Shown here: in pieces, positions 1-7,077 of the stretch
Position numbering within the stretch: position 1 is the stretch's first letter
How the letters are laid out: each line of letters opens with the position of its first letter
Source of the DNA: Rhodospirillaceae bacterium
GTDB taxonomy: Bacteria; Pseudomonadota; Alphaproteobacteria; UBA8366; GCA-2717185
Reading direction: 5' to 3'
Length of the DNA: 16,026 bases
Assembly (NCBI GenBank): GCA_002717185.1
Contig: PBDC01000012.1
Span: forward strand, 6,363 to 22,388
The notes under the pieces: model-generated
What the model was told of the DNA's origin: nothing
The model's database searches: none
The model's input: the letters and a program-made list of their open reading frames with translations, nothing else
Position numbers and translations under genes: made by a program

Positions 1-95
1 TCAGCCCCCATATCACCCAATAATTGACTGGAGTAGGGGCCGACAAACACCGTTGTCATATCGACTACACGGATTCCGTCGAACGGTCCTGGCAT
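1..95 (-). CDS. CaiB/BaiF-type (family III) CoA-transferase, N-terminus only, runs off left edge
   Basis: The minus strand carries an open frame from an ATG at 95-93 to the window edge, 31 codons plus two bases. Its N-terminus reads [10 protein letters not shown], then [14 protein letters not shown]. This matches the family III CoA-transferase start: an F-G-(I/V)-R-V-(I/V)-D strand, a GPY turn, then a helix ending in a D/L-MGA motif. The complete homologue at 8180-9379 starts in the same way (FEGVRVIDF ... GPY ... LMGAD). These enzymes move CoA between an acyl-CoA and a free carboxylate in the cytosol. An AAGGA lies about 11 bases upstream of the ATG, so the ribosome site is weak. The gene follows the crotonase-like gene on the same strand after 290 bp and may have its own promoter. 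The catalytic Asp lies outside the window, so activity cannot be judged. The family call is confident; the substrate is unknown. Confidence 0.85.
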   Translation of the reverse strand, partial: MPGPFDGIRVVDMTTVFVGPYSSQLLGDMGA

Positions 96-385
96 GCTTT
101 TCTTTATCCTTGTGCGTTTGATTTTCCGCAGTTAGCGGCTTGCAAGAGAGTTTTGCGACATAGATTCCATAATGGAGATGCCAAAGGAATAGTAGAACAT
201 GGTGGCATTTTCTGGAACAGTCGTGGTCCGTGTGTGCTTTTCCCCTATGTCCTCGCAGGAGTTACAACCTTAAACGCCGACGTTGCCCGCTTGATCGCGC
301 GCGACGTCGATCCGCTCCACCAGCACAGTATTGGCCAGCAACCATCTTCCACAGCTATTCTTCAGCAGGCCTGTTTTGGTGTTTC
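96..385. other. Intergenic region between crotonase-like gene and partial CoA-transferase
   Basis: These 290 bases hold no recognisable gene on either strand. Open frames here lack ribosome sites and family motifs. On the minus strand, reading from the crotonase stop, a short open stretch ends at a TAA near 268-266 and resembles nothing I know. An 8-bp palindrome (CAGGCCTG) sits just after the crotonase gene. I see no stem followed by a T-run that would mark a terminator, and no promoter I would defend. Confidence 0.4.
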
Positions 386-1174
386 CTAATATCCGACGTA
401 GCTGCCTGCGCGCTTTTCTTTAAAGGCTGCGATCGCTTCTGGATGATCAGCACCAGCCCGGGCAACCGCGATGTGGGAACTTATAAGATCTAGTGCGGTT
501 TCCATGTCAGTGCTTGCGCTTTGGTAGGCCGCTCGTTTGATCAGCCGGATCGAAAGTGGTGGCATTGAGGCAATTCGCTGTGCGATTTTTAGAGTTTCCT
601 CCATCAACATCTCATTCGGGAACACGTGGTTCACCAGTCCAATCTCCTTGGCGGTATCGGCGTCGATGAACTCCGCCGTCCAGAGGAGTTCCAGGGCCCG
701 GCCCATGCCAACCAGTCGTGGTAGGAAATAGGCGCCGCCGCCGCCCGGTGCGAGGCCAATTTTTGCGTAGGTCTCGGCGAAGCGTGCGGATTGTCCGGCG
801 GTTCGAAAATCGCAGGCTAACGCCAGATCCATCCCGCCACCGACGGCAAGCCCATTCACTGCTGCGATGATGGGTTTGTCAAACCTCGCCAACCGCTTCG
901 GAAAGGCCTGAACACCACCATAGATGCGGTCCTTGGTGGTGTGGGGCCGGTTGTCTACCTCACCACCCATAGACGTGACGTCTCCACCGGTCGAAAATCC
1001 ACGGCCGGTGCCGGTGAGGATGACGACCCGGATATCTTCGTTGTCTTGGCAGTCGTCAATTGAGGCGACGAGGGCTTCGAGCATTTCGTTAGTGAAGGCA
1101 TTCAGTTTTGCGGGGCGATTAAGGGTTAGAGTGGCGATATGTTCGCTCACCTCGAAGGTGAAGTTCTCGGGCAT
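386..1174 (-). CDS. Crotonase-superfamily protein (enoyl-CoA hydratase/isomerase-like) with altered active-site acids
   Basis: This 262-residue protein has the length and layout of the enoyl-CoA hydratase/isomerase family, cytosolic enzymes acting on acyl-CoA thioesters. Seen: the oxyanion-loop segment GFSTGGD (59-65), the second oxyanion segment NGLAVGGG (107-114), and the typical helix-9 region AKEIGLVNHVFP (175-186). Aligned by eye to rat crotonase, the two catalytic glutamates are not kept: the E144 position is Asp116 and the E164 position is Tyr136, with a Glu two residues earlier at 134. A standard syn-hydration mechanism is therefore doubtful; an isomerase, hydrolase or other crotonase reaction is possible. 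The start is fixed by CTCCTT at 1181-1186 (AAGGAG on the coding strand) seven bases before the ATG. It lies 26 bp downstream of the UbiD gene on the same strand, so the two are almost certainly co-transcribed. Confidence 0.9.
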   Translation of the reverse strand: MPENFTFEVSEHIATLTLNRPAKLNAFTNEMLEALVASIDDCQDNEDIRVVILTGTGRGFSTGGDVTSMGGEVDNRPHTTKDRIYGGVQAFPKRLARFDKPIIAAVNGLAVGGGMDLALACDFRTAGQSARFAETYAKIGLAPGGGGAYFLPRLVGMGRALELLWTAEFIDADTAKEIGLVNHVFPNEMLMEETLKIAQRIASMPPLSIRLIKRAAYQSASTDMETALDLISSHIAVARAGADHPEAIAAFKEKRAGSYVGY

Positions 1175-1200
1175 GTGTGGCTCCTTGTGAATGTGTGGTT

Positions 1201-2787
1201 CTATTCCGTGTCTTCGCGACGACTGGAGAGTTTTTTACCGGTTTCGTAGTAGCGGCCTGTGACGGCTAATTCGGCCTCCTTCTCGTTCTCCTTGGTCCAT
1301 TGGGTCAGTGGATAGCCGTGCCAGGGCGTTTTGAGATCGAGATCGGGCAGCCCCAGTTCGGACCAGCGTTTTAACGCGACTTCCATGAAGTCGTGTCTCG
1401 GTAGCGATACCGGCATATAGGGGTGTTCGCGACAGGCGTTGATTAGCAAGGCTGAGGCGCCTTGTCCGTCAGGATAGGTCTCGTCCGGAGATTGTGGAAT
1501 CGAGGGGTCCAGCCGTGGTACTTTGCCGCGAATAATCTCCGCATCACGGTGCGGCTGCATGCTGTAGGATAAAGCCCAGAGGATTTGGTCCATTGAATCC
1601 GGGTCCACATCGTTATCGACGGCGATGAAGATTTTGCCGAGCGAAGCGTCGAAGGCTGACGCGGCGCGCAATGCCTGCCAAGGCTGGCCGATAGCTGGTT
1701 TGTCGAGCTGAATTACGAACATCATGTTGCAGCTGGCCATCTCGTGGCACGCTACCTTGGTTACCGATGGTATATTGCAGGCGCCCTTCAGGTGGTTGAG
1801 GTAGATCGCGTCGAAAGCGATCTTGCGTATAACGCTGCTTTCGCTCGGTGGATATTCGCTAATGATGCCTTGGCAGATAGGTTGATCTCGATGGGTGATA
1901 GCCTTCACCTCGAATACTTTCTCCATCTTGCGCGGGCCGAGATAGCCGCTCGCCTCGCCGAAGGGGGCTTCCGGCTCCAGGACATCTGTTCGGATGATGC
2001 CTTCAATGATTATCTCTGCCCGGGCGGGTACCAAGCAGTCGAAGGTTTCTGCCGGGACAACGTCGATTGGTGCGCCGTTCAATGCGCCGGCAAGGCCATA
2101 TTCATCGACACCGTAGGGCACCTTGCTGGCTGCCGCGAGCAGGAGGGAAGGAGGGCCGCCAATGATAATCGCTGCCTCCAGGTGCTGGCCCATGCGCCGC
2201 GCTTTGTCCCACTGTATTGCAAGATGCTGGGTTGGCACATCGGTGGCGCAGCCAATGCGGTCTGGCGCTTTGATCATCCCACGATAGATACCAAGGTTGT
2301 AATCGCCATTCTCTGGGTCGCGGGTTACCCAAGCGCCGGCGGTGATGTAGGGCGCCGGGTCGAAGCCCGGGGTCGAAATCAAGTGTGGAAACTTGCCGGC
2401 GCCGTCGCCCAGATCGGGTGCATGGATCACGTTCTTTTTGACCGGTGCATCTGCCGCCGCGACCACGTTCGGTGGTTGATGGTCCCCGTGCGCCTTGGCC
2501 CAATGTGGCGCAATGGCGTCTTCGTCGACACCGCAGGCCGCGGCGTAAACTGCCCGAGAACTACCCAATGCGCCGAGCACGACAGATGAACCTTCGAAAT
2601 CGTAGCCGCGCTGATCCGTCACGTTTTGAAACCAGAAGGCTTTGCGCTGCGGTTCGGGTAGGCCGCGAAACTGCAACCGGACTAACGGTACTAGCTCGGT
2701 GTCCTTATTCATTGGCGCGTCAATGGTCTGCAGCAGTCCGCGACGATCGAGCTCCTTGATATAGTCCCGTAGATCGCGGTACGGCAT
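1201..2787 (-). CDS. UbiD-family prenylated-FMN-dependent decarboxylase
   Basis: The 528-residue protein is a UbiD-family (de)carboxylase, which uses prenylated FMN to remove or add CO2 on alpha,beta-unsaturated or aromatic acids. The family catalytic triad appears intact: Arg169 in NLGIYRGM, and Glu273 and Glu278 in EAPFGE. These match R173, E277 and E282 of Aspergillus Fdc1. Other family blocks include YRDLRDYI at the N-terminus and SEYPPSE near the dimer region. It is slightly longer than the usual 480-500 residues, with a charged C-terminal tail. GGGAG on the coding strand (2795-2799) precedes the ATG by eight bases. It is the first gene of the leftward unit, divergent from the NPD gene. 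No UbiX flavin prenyltransferase is encoded here, so the cofactor must be supplied from elsewhere. The substrate cannot be assigned; sequence alone does not separate ubiquinone-type UbiD from aromatic or phenylacrylate decarboxylases. Confidence 0.93.
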   Translation of the reverse strand: MPYRDLRDYIKELDRRGLLQTIDAPMNKDTELVPLVRLQFRGLPEPQRKAFWFQNVTDQRGYDFEGSSVVLGALGSSRAVYAAACGVDEDAIAPHWAKAHGDHQPPNVVAAADAPVKKNVIHAPDLGDGAGKFPHLISTPGFDPAPYITAGAWVTRDPENGDYNLGIYRGMIKAPDRIGCATDVPTQHLAIQWDKARRMGQHLEAAIIIGGPPSLLLAAASKVPYGVDEYGLAGALNGAPIDVVPAETFDCLVPARAEIIIEGIIRTDVLEPEAPFGEASGYLGPRKMEKVFEVKAITHRDQPICQGIISEYPPSESSVIRKIAFDAIYLNHLKGACNIPSVTKVACHEMASCNMMFVIQLDKPAIGQPWQALRAASAFDASLGKIFIAVDNDVDPDSMDQILWALSYSMQPHRDAEIIRGKVPRLDPSIPQSPDETYPDGQGASALLINACREHPYMPVSLPRHDFMEVALKRWSELGLPDLDLKTPWHGYPLTQWTKENEKEAELAVTGRYYETGKKLSSRREDTE

Positions 2788-2803
2788 CGTTTGTCTCCCT
2801 GTT

Positions 2804-2834
2804 GCAGCGGTCGCATTCTGCCGGGCGCCGCTGC
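2804..2834. promoter_or_regulatory. Inverted repeat GCAGCGG-N17-CCGCTGC in divergent promoter region (candidate operator)
   Basis: A perfect 7-bp dyad (2804-2810 and 2828-2834) lies in the 138-bp gap between the divergent UbiD and NPD genes. A third CAGCGG half-site occurs at 2866-2871, inside the spacer of a possible rightward promoter. Position and symmetry suggest a regulator site controlling both transcripts, but this is inference: no regulator gene is present in the window. Confidence 0.35.
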
Positions 2835-2860
2835 TTCATCCTGCGAAGATCGGTGCTAGT

Positions 2861-2888
2861 TTGTCCAGCGGCCGTGAAAGGTTACGAT
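2861..2888 (+). promoter_or_regulatory. Possible sigma70-type promoter for the NPD-ACAD-TauD operon
   Basis: TTGTCC (2861-2866) and TACGAT (2883-2888) are separated by 16 bases; each matches four of six consensus positions. Transcription would begin near 2895, leaving a leader of about 30 bases before the ATG at 2926. The CAGCGG half-site at 2866-2871 overlaps this element. The call is weak and rests on spacing and location only. Confidence 0.25.
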
Positions 2889-2925
2889 ATTCGTTGGATT
2901 GGCACGAACCGCAGGAGTTGTACTC

Positions 2926-4092
2926 ATGACCGGCCCCGTCTTTCGCACGCCGCTGTGCGAATTGCTTAACATCGAATACCCGATCCTGCTCGCGGGTATG
3001 GGATCGCGGGGGTTGGCGACGCCGCCGTCGCTGGTTGCGGCGGTCTCCCAAGCCGGTGGCATGGGGGTTGTCGGCGGTTCTGGGTTGACGCCGGAAGAGC
3101 TGCGCAATCAAATCCGTGAGACCCGCAAACTGACTGACAAGCCGATCGGTGTGGATTTGATCTTGCCGGCCAAGGTGGCCGGCGGCGCAGGTAACACTCG
3201 TTCGGAAGTCCGCGAACAACTGAAGGCGGATTTCCCGCAGCATGTCGCCTTTGTCGAAGAACTGATGGTTCAGCACGGTCTTGAACAGACAGCACTCGAC
3301 AATGAGTTCGTCGTGGCAAATACATCGGGTGAACGCGGCGATACTCCGGGCTCTAACCAGAAGAATATGATCCAGCAGCAGGTCGATGTCATTATGGAGG
3401 AGGATGTGCAGATGTTTGCCGCCGGACTGGGCGATCCTTCGTGGGTTGTGCCAATGGCGCGCGATAAAGGGATGACTGTGATGGGCTTGGTCGGCTCGCC
3501 GCGCAACGCCATGCGTCAGATTGAGGCGGGAGTCGATATCGTCGTAGCGCAGGGCTATGAGGCAGGCGGTCACACCGGCAAGATCGCAAATTTTCCGTTG
3601 ATACCACAGGTCGTCGACGCAGTGGCACCGCGACCAGTTGTCGCCGCCGGAGGTATCGCCGATGGGCGTGGGGTCGCCGCCGCCTTATCCCTTGGTGCGG
3701 TTGGCGCCTGGGTAGGGACTGCCTTTCTAGTTTCGAAGGAATGCGCTATTCACGATACGCACAAGCGCCAGATCGTCGATGGTGAGTCGCGCGATTTCGA
3801 AATCAGTCGAACCTATACTGGCAAGACAGCGCGTATGTTCCGCAATGAAGTCGTTGAGGCCTGGATGGAAGCTGATCTGGATCCGTTGCCCATGCCATTC
3901 CAGAAGATACTTATGGATGATTTCAACGCGTCGGCACGTGCTGCTGGTCGACTAGAAGTGCACAGTAATCCAGCCGGTCAGGCCGCTGGACTGCTGAACG
4001 ACGTCCGGCCGGCTGCCGATATTATGCGAGACCTCGTGTCCGGAGCAGTCGAGGCACTGGATAGTGTCCGCGACCGGGTTACGACGTCTTAG
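2926..4092 (+). CDS. NPD / nitronate monooxygenase-family flavoprotein with ~60-residue insertion
   Basis: This 388-residue FMN-dependent TIM-barrel protein belongs to the nitronate monooxygenase (2-nitropropane dioxygenase-like) family. Seen: the N-terminal EYPILLAGMG flavin-side motif (17-26); QAGGMGVVGG (42-51); the signature GYEAGGHTG (210-218) with His216 at the position of the catalytic His of class I enzymes; and the phosphate-binding AAGGIADGRGV (240-250). The usual length is 320-360. The extra residues fall at about 82-150, a polar, charged segment between the third barrel strand and the next. ATG 2926 is preferred over an upstream in-frame TTG (2899) because GGAG (2913-2916) stands nine bases before it and homology begins there. 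It is the first gene of a rightward operon; the acyl-CoA dehydrogenase starts nine bases after its stop. Related proteins also include enoyl reductases, so the true reaction may not be nitronate oxidation. Confidence 0.88.
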   Translation: MTGPVFRTPLCELLNIEYPILLAGMGSRGLATPPSLVAAVSQAGGMGVVGGSGLTPEELRNQIRETRKLTDKPIGVDLILPAKVAGGAGNTRSEVREQLKADFPQHVAFVEELMVQHGLEQTALDNEFVVANTSGERGDTPGSNQKNMIQQQVDVIMEEDVQMFAAGLGDPSWVVPMARDKGMTVMGLVGSPRNAMRQIEAGVDIVVAQGYEAGGHTGKIANFPLIPQVVDAVAPRPVVAAGGIADGRGVAAALSLGAVGAWVGTAFLVSKECAIHDTHKRQIVDGESRDFEISRTYTGKTARMFRNEVVEAWMEADLDPLPMPFQKILMDDFNASARAAGRLEVHSNPAGQAAGLLNDVRPAADIMRDLVSGAVEALDSVRDRVTTS

Positions 4093-4101
4093 GGGGCATG
4101 G

Positions 4102-5331
4102 ATGGAAGATCTTTTCCCCGAGGAAATCGGTCTGATCCGTGACAGCGTCAACCGCTTTATGGAAACCGAAGTTGTGCCAAAAATGGATGCAATCGAAGCA
4201 TCTGGCAGGTTTCCGCGTGATTTGGTGCTGCGAGCAGGTGCCGCTGGCTTCTACGGCAACTTATTTCCCGAATCTGTAGGCGGTAGCGGCATGGGTTATT
4301 TAGCTGCCGCGGTGGTCAGCGAGGAACTGGCGCGAAATGATGTCCGCTTTGCCGCCTGTTACAACCAACAGGCTGCGACATGCCCCTATTGTATTTTTAC
4401 GGCGGGAACTGTTGAGCAGGTTGTAAAATACGTCCCTAGACTGTTGGCCGGTGAGACTATTGGCATGATGTCCTTAACTGAGCCAGGCGGCGGCTCCGAT
4501 GCATTGGGCAATATGAATACGCGTGCGGCGCGTGACGGTGACTTCTACGTCTTGAACGGTTCAAAGATGTGGGCCTCTATGGCGAACGAGACCGATGTCG
4601 GCATTTTGCTAGCCAAGACCGATCCTGATGCGGGCCATCGCGGTGTTACTGCCTTCATCGTGGAACCGAAGAAAAATCCGGGTTTCGAGGCCAGACCGAT
4701 TGAGATGCATGGACTATCGAAGGCATTGCGCACGAACGCAGTGTTCCTTGACGATTTTAAGGTTCCGATCGAAAATCGGTTGGGTGAGGAAGGCGAGGGC
4801 TTTCAGATCGTTATGCAAGCGCTGCAAGCTGGCCGCGTGACCGTGGCGGCGAAGGCGCTAGGGGTTGCCCGCGCTTGTTTTGATGATGCGGTGCGTTACG
4901 CAAACGAACGCATGGTTAAAGGGTCTCCGATTGGCAAATTCCAGATGATCCAGTCTGATATCGCCGACATTGCGGCGAGCATCGAGGCTAGCCGACTTTT
5001 GGTCTACGATGCGGCGCGGCGCATGGATGCTGGGTTGCCTTGCAATCGCATCGCAGCAATTGCCAAATACCATGCTTCGAAGACGGCGAAAATGGCGGCC
5101 GACAAGGCGCAGCAAGTGTTTGGAGGTTACGGTCTAGCGACTGAATACCGGGTTTCATGGCTGAAATCTTATGCTGACCTGTTCTTCACGGGCGAAGGCA
5201 CTGCGAATGTGCAGAAAATACTGATTGCAGAGGACGCGCTTGGCTACAAGGTGGCAGACCGCCATCACGGAAAGACTAAGTTCCGCGATCCGCGCAGTGA
5301 CGACATCGTCCGGCCAATGACTGCGGAATAG
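4102..5331 (+). CDS. Acyl-CoA dehydrogenase family flavoprotein
   Basis: The 409-residue protein has the full acyl-CoA dehydrogenase fold: an N-terminal helical domain (about 1-120), the middle beta-domain with the FAD/substrate motif SLTEPGGGSD (124-133), and the C-terminal helices with QVFGGYGLATEY (338-349). The catalytic base is Glu365 in TGEGTANVQ, the position of Glu376 in MCAD. It oxidises an acyl-CoA to a 2,3-enoyl-CoA and passes electrons to ETF, which is not encoded here. A tail of about 30 residues (from 381) extends beyond the usual end and is rich in charged residues. The start at 4102 follows AGGGGG (4091-4096); an overlapping ATG at 4098 is in another frame and closes after about 14 codons. 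It lies nine bases after the NPD gene and twenty before the first TauD-like gene, so all are one operon. The substrate chain cannot be told from sequence. Confidence 0.95.
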   Translation: MEDLFPEEIGLIRDSVNRFMETEVVPKMDAIEASGRFPRDLVLRAGAAGFYGNLFPESVGGSGMGYLAAAVVSEELARNDVRFAACYNQQAATCPYCIFTAGTVEQVVKYVPRLLAGETIGMMSLTEPGGGSDALGNMNTRAARDGDFYVLNGSKMWASMANETDVGILLAKTDPDAGHRGVTAFIVEPKKNPGFEARPIEMHGLSKALRTNAVFLDDFKVPIENRLGEEGEGFQIVMQALQAGRVTVAAKALGVARACFDDAVRYANERMVKGSPIGKFQMIQSDIADIAASIEASRLLVYDAARRMDAGLPCNRIAAIAKYHASKTAKMAADKAQQVFGGYGLATEYRVSWLKSYADLFFTGEGTANVQKILIAEDALGYKVADRHHGKTKFRDPRSDDIVRPMTAE

Positions 5332-5351
5332 CGAAAGATAAAATACGAGAC

Positions 5352-6203
5352 ATGGACTATAAATTTATCGAAGTAAAACCTATCTCCGGTGCGATCGGCG
5401 CCGAAATTTTTGGCGTCGATCTAGCCGAAGAGGAGATGGCAACGGAAGTTTTCGAGGAGGTGCGCGATGCCTTTCTGGAGCATTGCGTGATATTCTTCCG
5501 TAACCAGGCGATGAACGACGGTGTTTTAGCGCGCTTTGGTCGCCGCTTCGGTGAACTGGCGCCGCTGCCGCCGCACCGGCAGGTTCCAGGGAATTATCCG
5601 GAACTACTGGTCGTAGAAACCAAGCCCGAGGACAAGATGGTGTTCGGCTGGGAGTGGCATAGCGATACCAGCCATCTGGAAACGCCAACCTTGGGTTCTA
5701 TTCTTTACGCAAAGGTGTTGCCGCCGGTAGGTGGCGACACGATGTTCGCCAACCAGTACCTCGCATACGAAACCTTATCAGACGGGATGAAGGAACTGCT
5801 TGACGGGATGGTGGCAGTGCATGCCAACGGCCGCATCCTCCGGACGCTCGCCGAAGGTCAGACGCCGACGCCAGGGACGGAAGGTGTGTCCGCAGGCTGG
5901 TCGAAAATGTCGGCGGAACATCCGGTCGTGCGTATCCATCCGGAGACGGGCCGTAAAGCTCTTTATGTCAACGAGATGCATACTGAACGGCTGCAGGACA
6001 TGTCTGTGGAGGAGAGCCAACCTCTTCTGCAGTTTCTTTACGCGCATGCCTCCAAGCCGGAATTCACCTGTCGCTTCAAATGGGAGGTTAATTCGGTGGC
6101 CTTCTGGGATAATCGCTGCGCTATGCACTTAGCTATGAATGATTATCCCGGCTATCGCCGCCTGATGCACAGAGTTCAAGTTAAAGGAACGCGGCCGGTT
6201 TAA
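5352..6203 (+). CDS. TauD/TfdA-family 2-oxoglutarate/Fe(II) dioxygenase (copy 1)
   Basis: The 283-residue protein is a TauD/TfdA-type dioxygenase, which couples decarboxylation of 2-oxoglutarate to hydroxylation of a substrate, often releasing an acid or aldehyde by breaking a C-S, C-O or C-N bond. The iron triad is complete: His103 and Asp105 in EWHSDTS, and His259 in WDNRCAMH. Arg270 (YRRLMHR) would hold the 2OG carboxylate. The N-terminus has the family sequence GAIGAEIFGVDL. Length equals that of TfdA (287). Its ribosome site is weak (GAG within ACGAGAC before the ATG), which may mean coupling to the preceding gene 20 bases upstream. It resembles the third copy (7069-7929) more than its tandem neighbour: both have an SGA-(I/L)-GAEI N-terminus, EFTCR and WDNRC. 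The substrate is unknown; taurine, phenoxyacids, alkylsulfates and others are all possible. Confidence 0.93.
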   Translation: MDYKFIEVKPISGAIGAEIFGVDLAEEEMATEVFEEVRDAFLEHCVIFFRNQAMNDGVLARFGRRFGELAPLPPHRQVPGNYPELLVVETKPEDKMVFGWEWHSDTSHLETPTLGSILYAKVLPPVGGDTMFANQYLAYETLSDGMKELLDGMVAVHANGRILRTLAEGQTPTPGTEGVSAGWSKMSAEHPVVRIHPETGRKALYVNEMHTERLQDMSVEESQPLLQFLYAHASKPEFTCRFKWEVNSVAFWDNRCAMHLAMNDYPGYRRLMHRVQVKGTRPV

Positions 6204-6222
6204 ATGTAGGAGTGTTGAGACA

Positions 6223-7068
6223 ATGGCCTTGGACACACTCATGCTGGGTAAAGGGTTTGCGGTGGAGATTTTGGATGTTGATCTCGCCGACATTGACGAT
6301 GCGGCTTTGGCACAAGTTCGCGATCTATGGATGGAACACAAGGTCGCGATCATTCGTGACCAGACACTGAGTGATGATGCGCTGGTGAGCTTCACCGAAC
6401 GGATGGGTCCGCTGTTCGTGCATGTTCGGGACCAGTTCCGTTCACTCGACCGACCGGAGATTATGTACATATCCAATCTCGAGGAGGACGGCCGGCCGCT
6501 TGGGGCGCTCGGTAACGGTGAGTTGCATTGGCATAGTGATCAGACCTACACGCGTCAGCCGGTGTTCGGTACTATGATGTATGCGATCGAAGTCCCATCA
6601 AATGGTGGCGATACGTGGTTCGGTGACCTGTCGGCGGCCTACGATGCAATGTCGGCCGAAATGCAGGCTGCAGTTGATGGGCACAGGGCCTGTTATTCAA
6701 TCGAAAAGAAATCGCTCGAGCGCCGTTATGAGACACCGCAATACCAAAAGGATCAGGCACCCGACCAGTGGCATCCTATGGTCCGCACCCATCCTTATCT
6801 TGATCGTAAGGCGCTTTATCTCAGTCCCGGTCACATGACGAGGATAGGTGATCTCTCCTTCGAAGATAGCGAGAAGGAAATCGCGCGGCTAAGTGACTGG
6901 GCTGCACAGGACCGGTTCGTCTACAAGCATTGCTGGCGCAAAAATGATGTGGTCATCTGGGACAACAGTTCAGTGATGCACCGGCGTGACAGCTTTCCGC
7001 CCGAGCAGCGGCGTTTTATGAAGCGCACCGGCTTCCACTTGCCCAAAGAACGCGGCGTTCCTTTCTAA
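6223..7068 (+). CDS. TauD/TfdA-family 2-oxoglutarate/Fe(II) dioxygenase (copy 2)
   Basis: The 281-residue protein is a second TauD/TfdA dioxygenase directly behind the first. The iron ligands are His104 and Asp106 (HWHSDQT) and His253 (WDNSSVMH); Arg263/264 (EQRRFMKR) would bind 2OG. It differs from copy 1 at the N-terminus, which lacks the GAEI block (VEILDVDLADID instead), and around the distal histidine, with NSSVMHRRD replacing NRCAMHLAM. The two are thus old paralogues likely to have different substrates, not a recent duplication. AGGAG (6208-6212) stands ten bases before the ATG, and the gap from copy 1 is 19 bases. It ends the rightward operon, and its stop codon touches the stop of the convergent copy 3. 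The cell location would be cytosolic, since no signal peptide is visible. Confidence 0.93.
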   Translation: MALDTLMLGKGFAVEILDVDLADIDDAALAQVRDLWMEHKVAIIRDQTLSDDALVSFTERMGPLFVHVRDQFRSLDRPEIMYISNLEEDGRPLGALGNGELHWHSDQTYTRQPVFGTMMYAIEVPSNGGDTWFGDLSAAYDAMSAEMQAAVDGHRACYSIEKKSLERRYETPQYQKDQAPDQWHPMVRTHPYLDRKALYLSPGHMTRIGDLSFEDSEKEIARLSDWAAQDRFVYKHCWRKNDVVIWDNSSVMHRRDSFPPEQRRFMKRTGFHLPKERGVPF

Positions 7069-7077
7069 CTAGAAAGG
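7060..7077. repeat. Perfect palindrome CCTTTCTA-AC-TAGAAAGG spanning two abutting stop codons
   Basis: An 8-bp inverted repeat with a 2-base centre covers the TAA of copy 2 (7066-7068) and the TAG of convergent copy 3 (7069-7071). Both genes end in Pro-Phe-stop codons (CCT/CCTTTC then TAA or TAG), which creates the symmetry. The loop is too short for a normal RNA hairpin terminator, but the element could act in both directions, or the DNA could extrude. Confidence 0.6.

Noticed and set aside
24..493. Two overlapping plus-strand open frames at the left end (121 and 87 codons)
   Set aside because: They have no ribosome site or family motif. The first overlaps the minus-strand CoA-transferase start, and the second extends into the 3' end of the crotonase gene; both are shadows.
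1744..2589. 281-codon plus-strand open frame opposite the UbiD gene
   Set aside because: It lies wholly antisense to a UbiD protein with an intact catalytic triad. The translation has no recognisable domain and no ribosome site.
2899..2925. TTG start giving nine extra residues for the NPD gene
   Set aside because: ATG 2926 has GGAG at a good distance, and family homology begins just after it.
2836..3573. 245-codon minus-strand open frame opposite the NPD gene
   Set aside because: It is antisense to a gene with all family motifs, and its composition (many Arg, His, Gln) is typical of a shadow frame.
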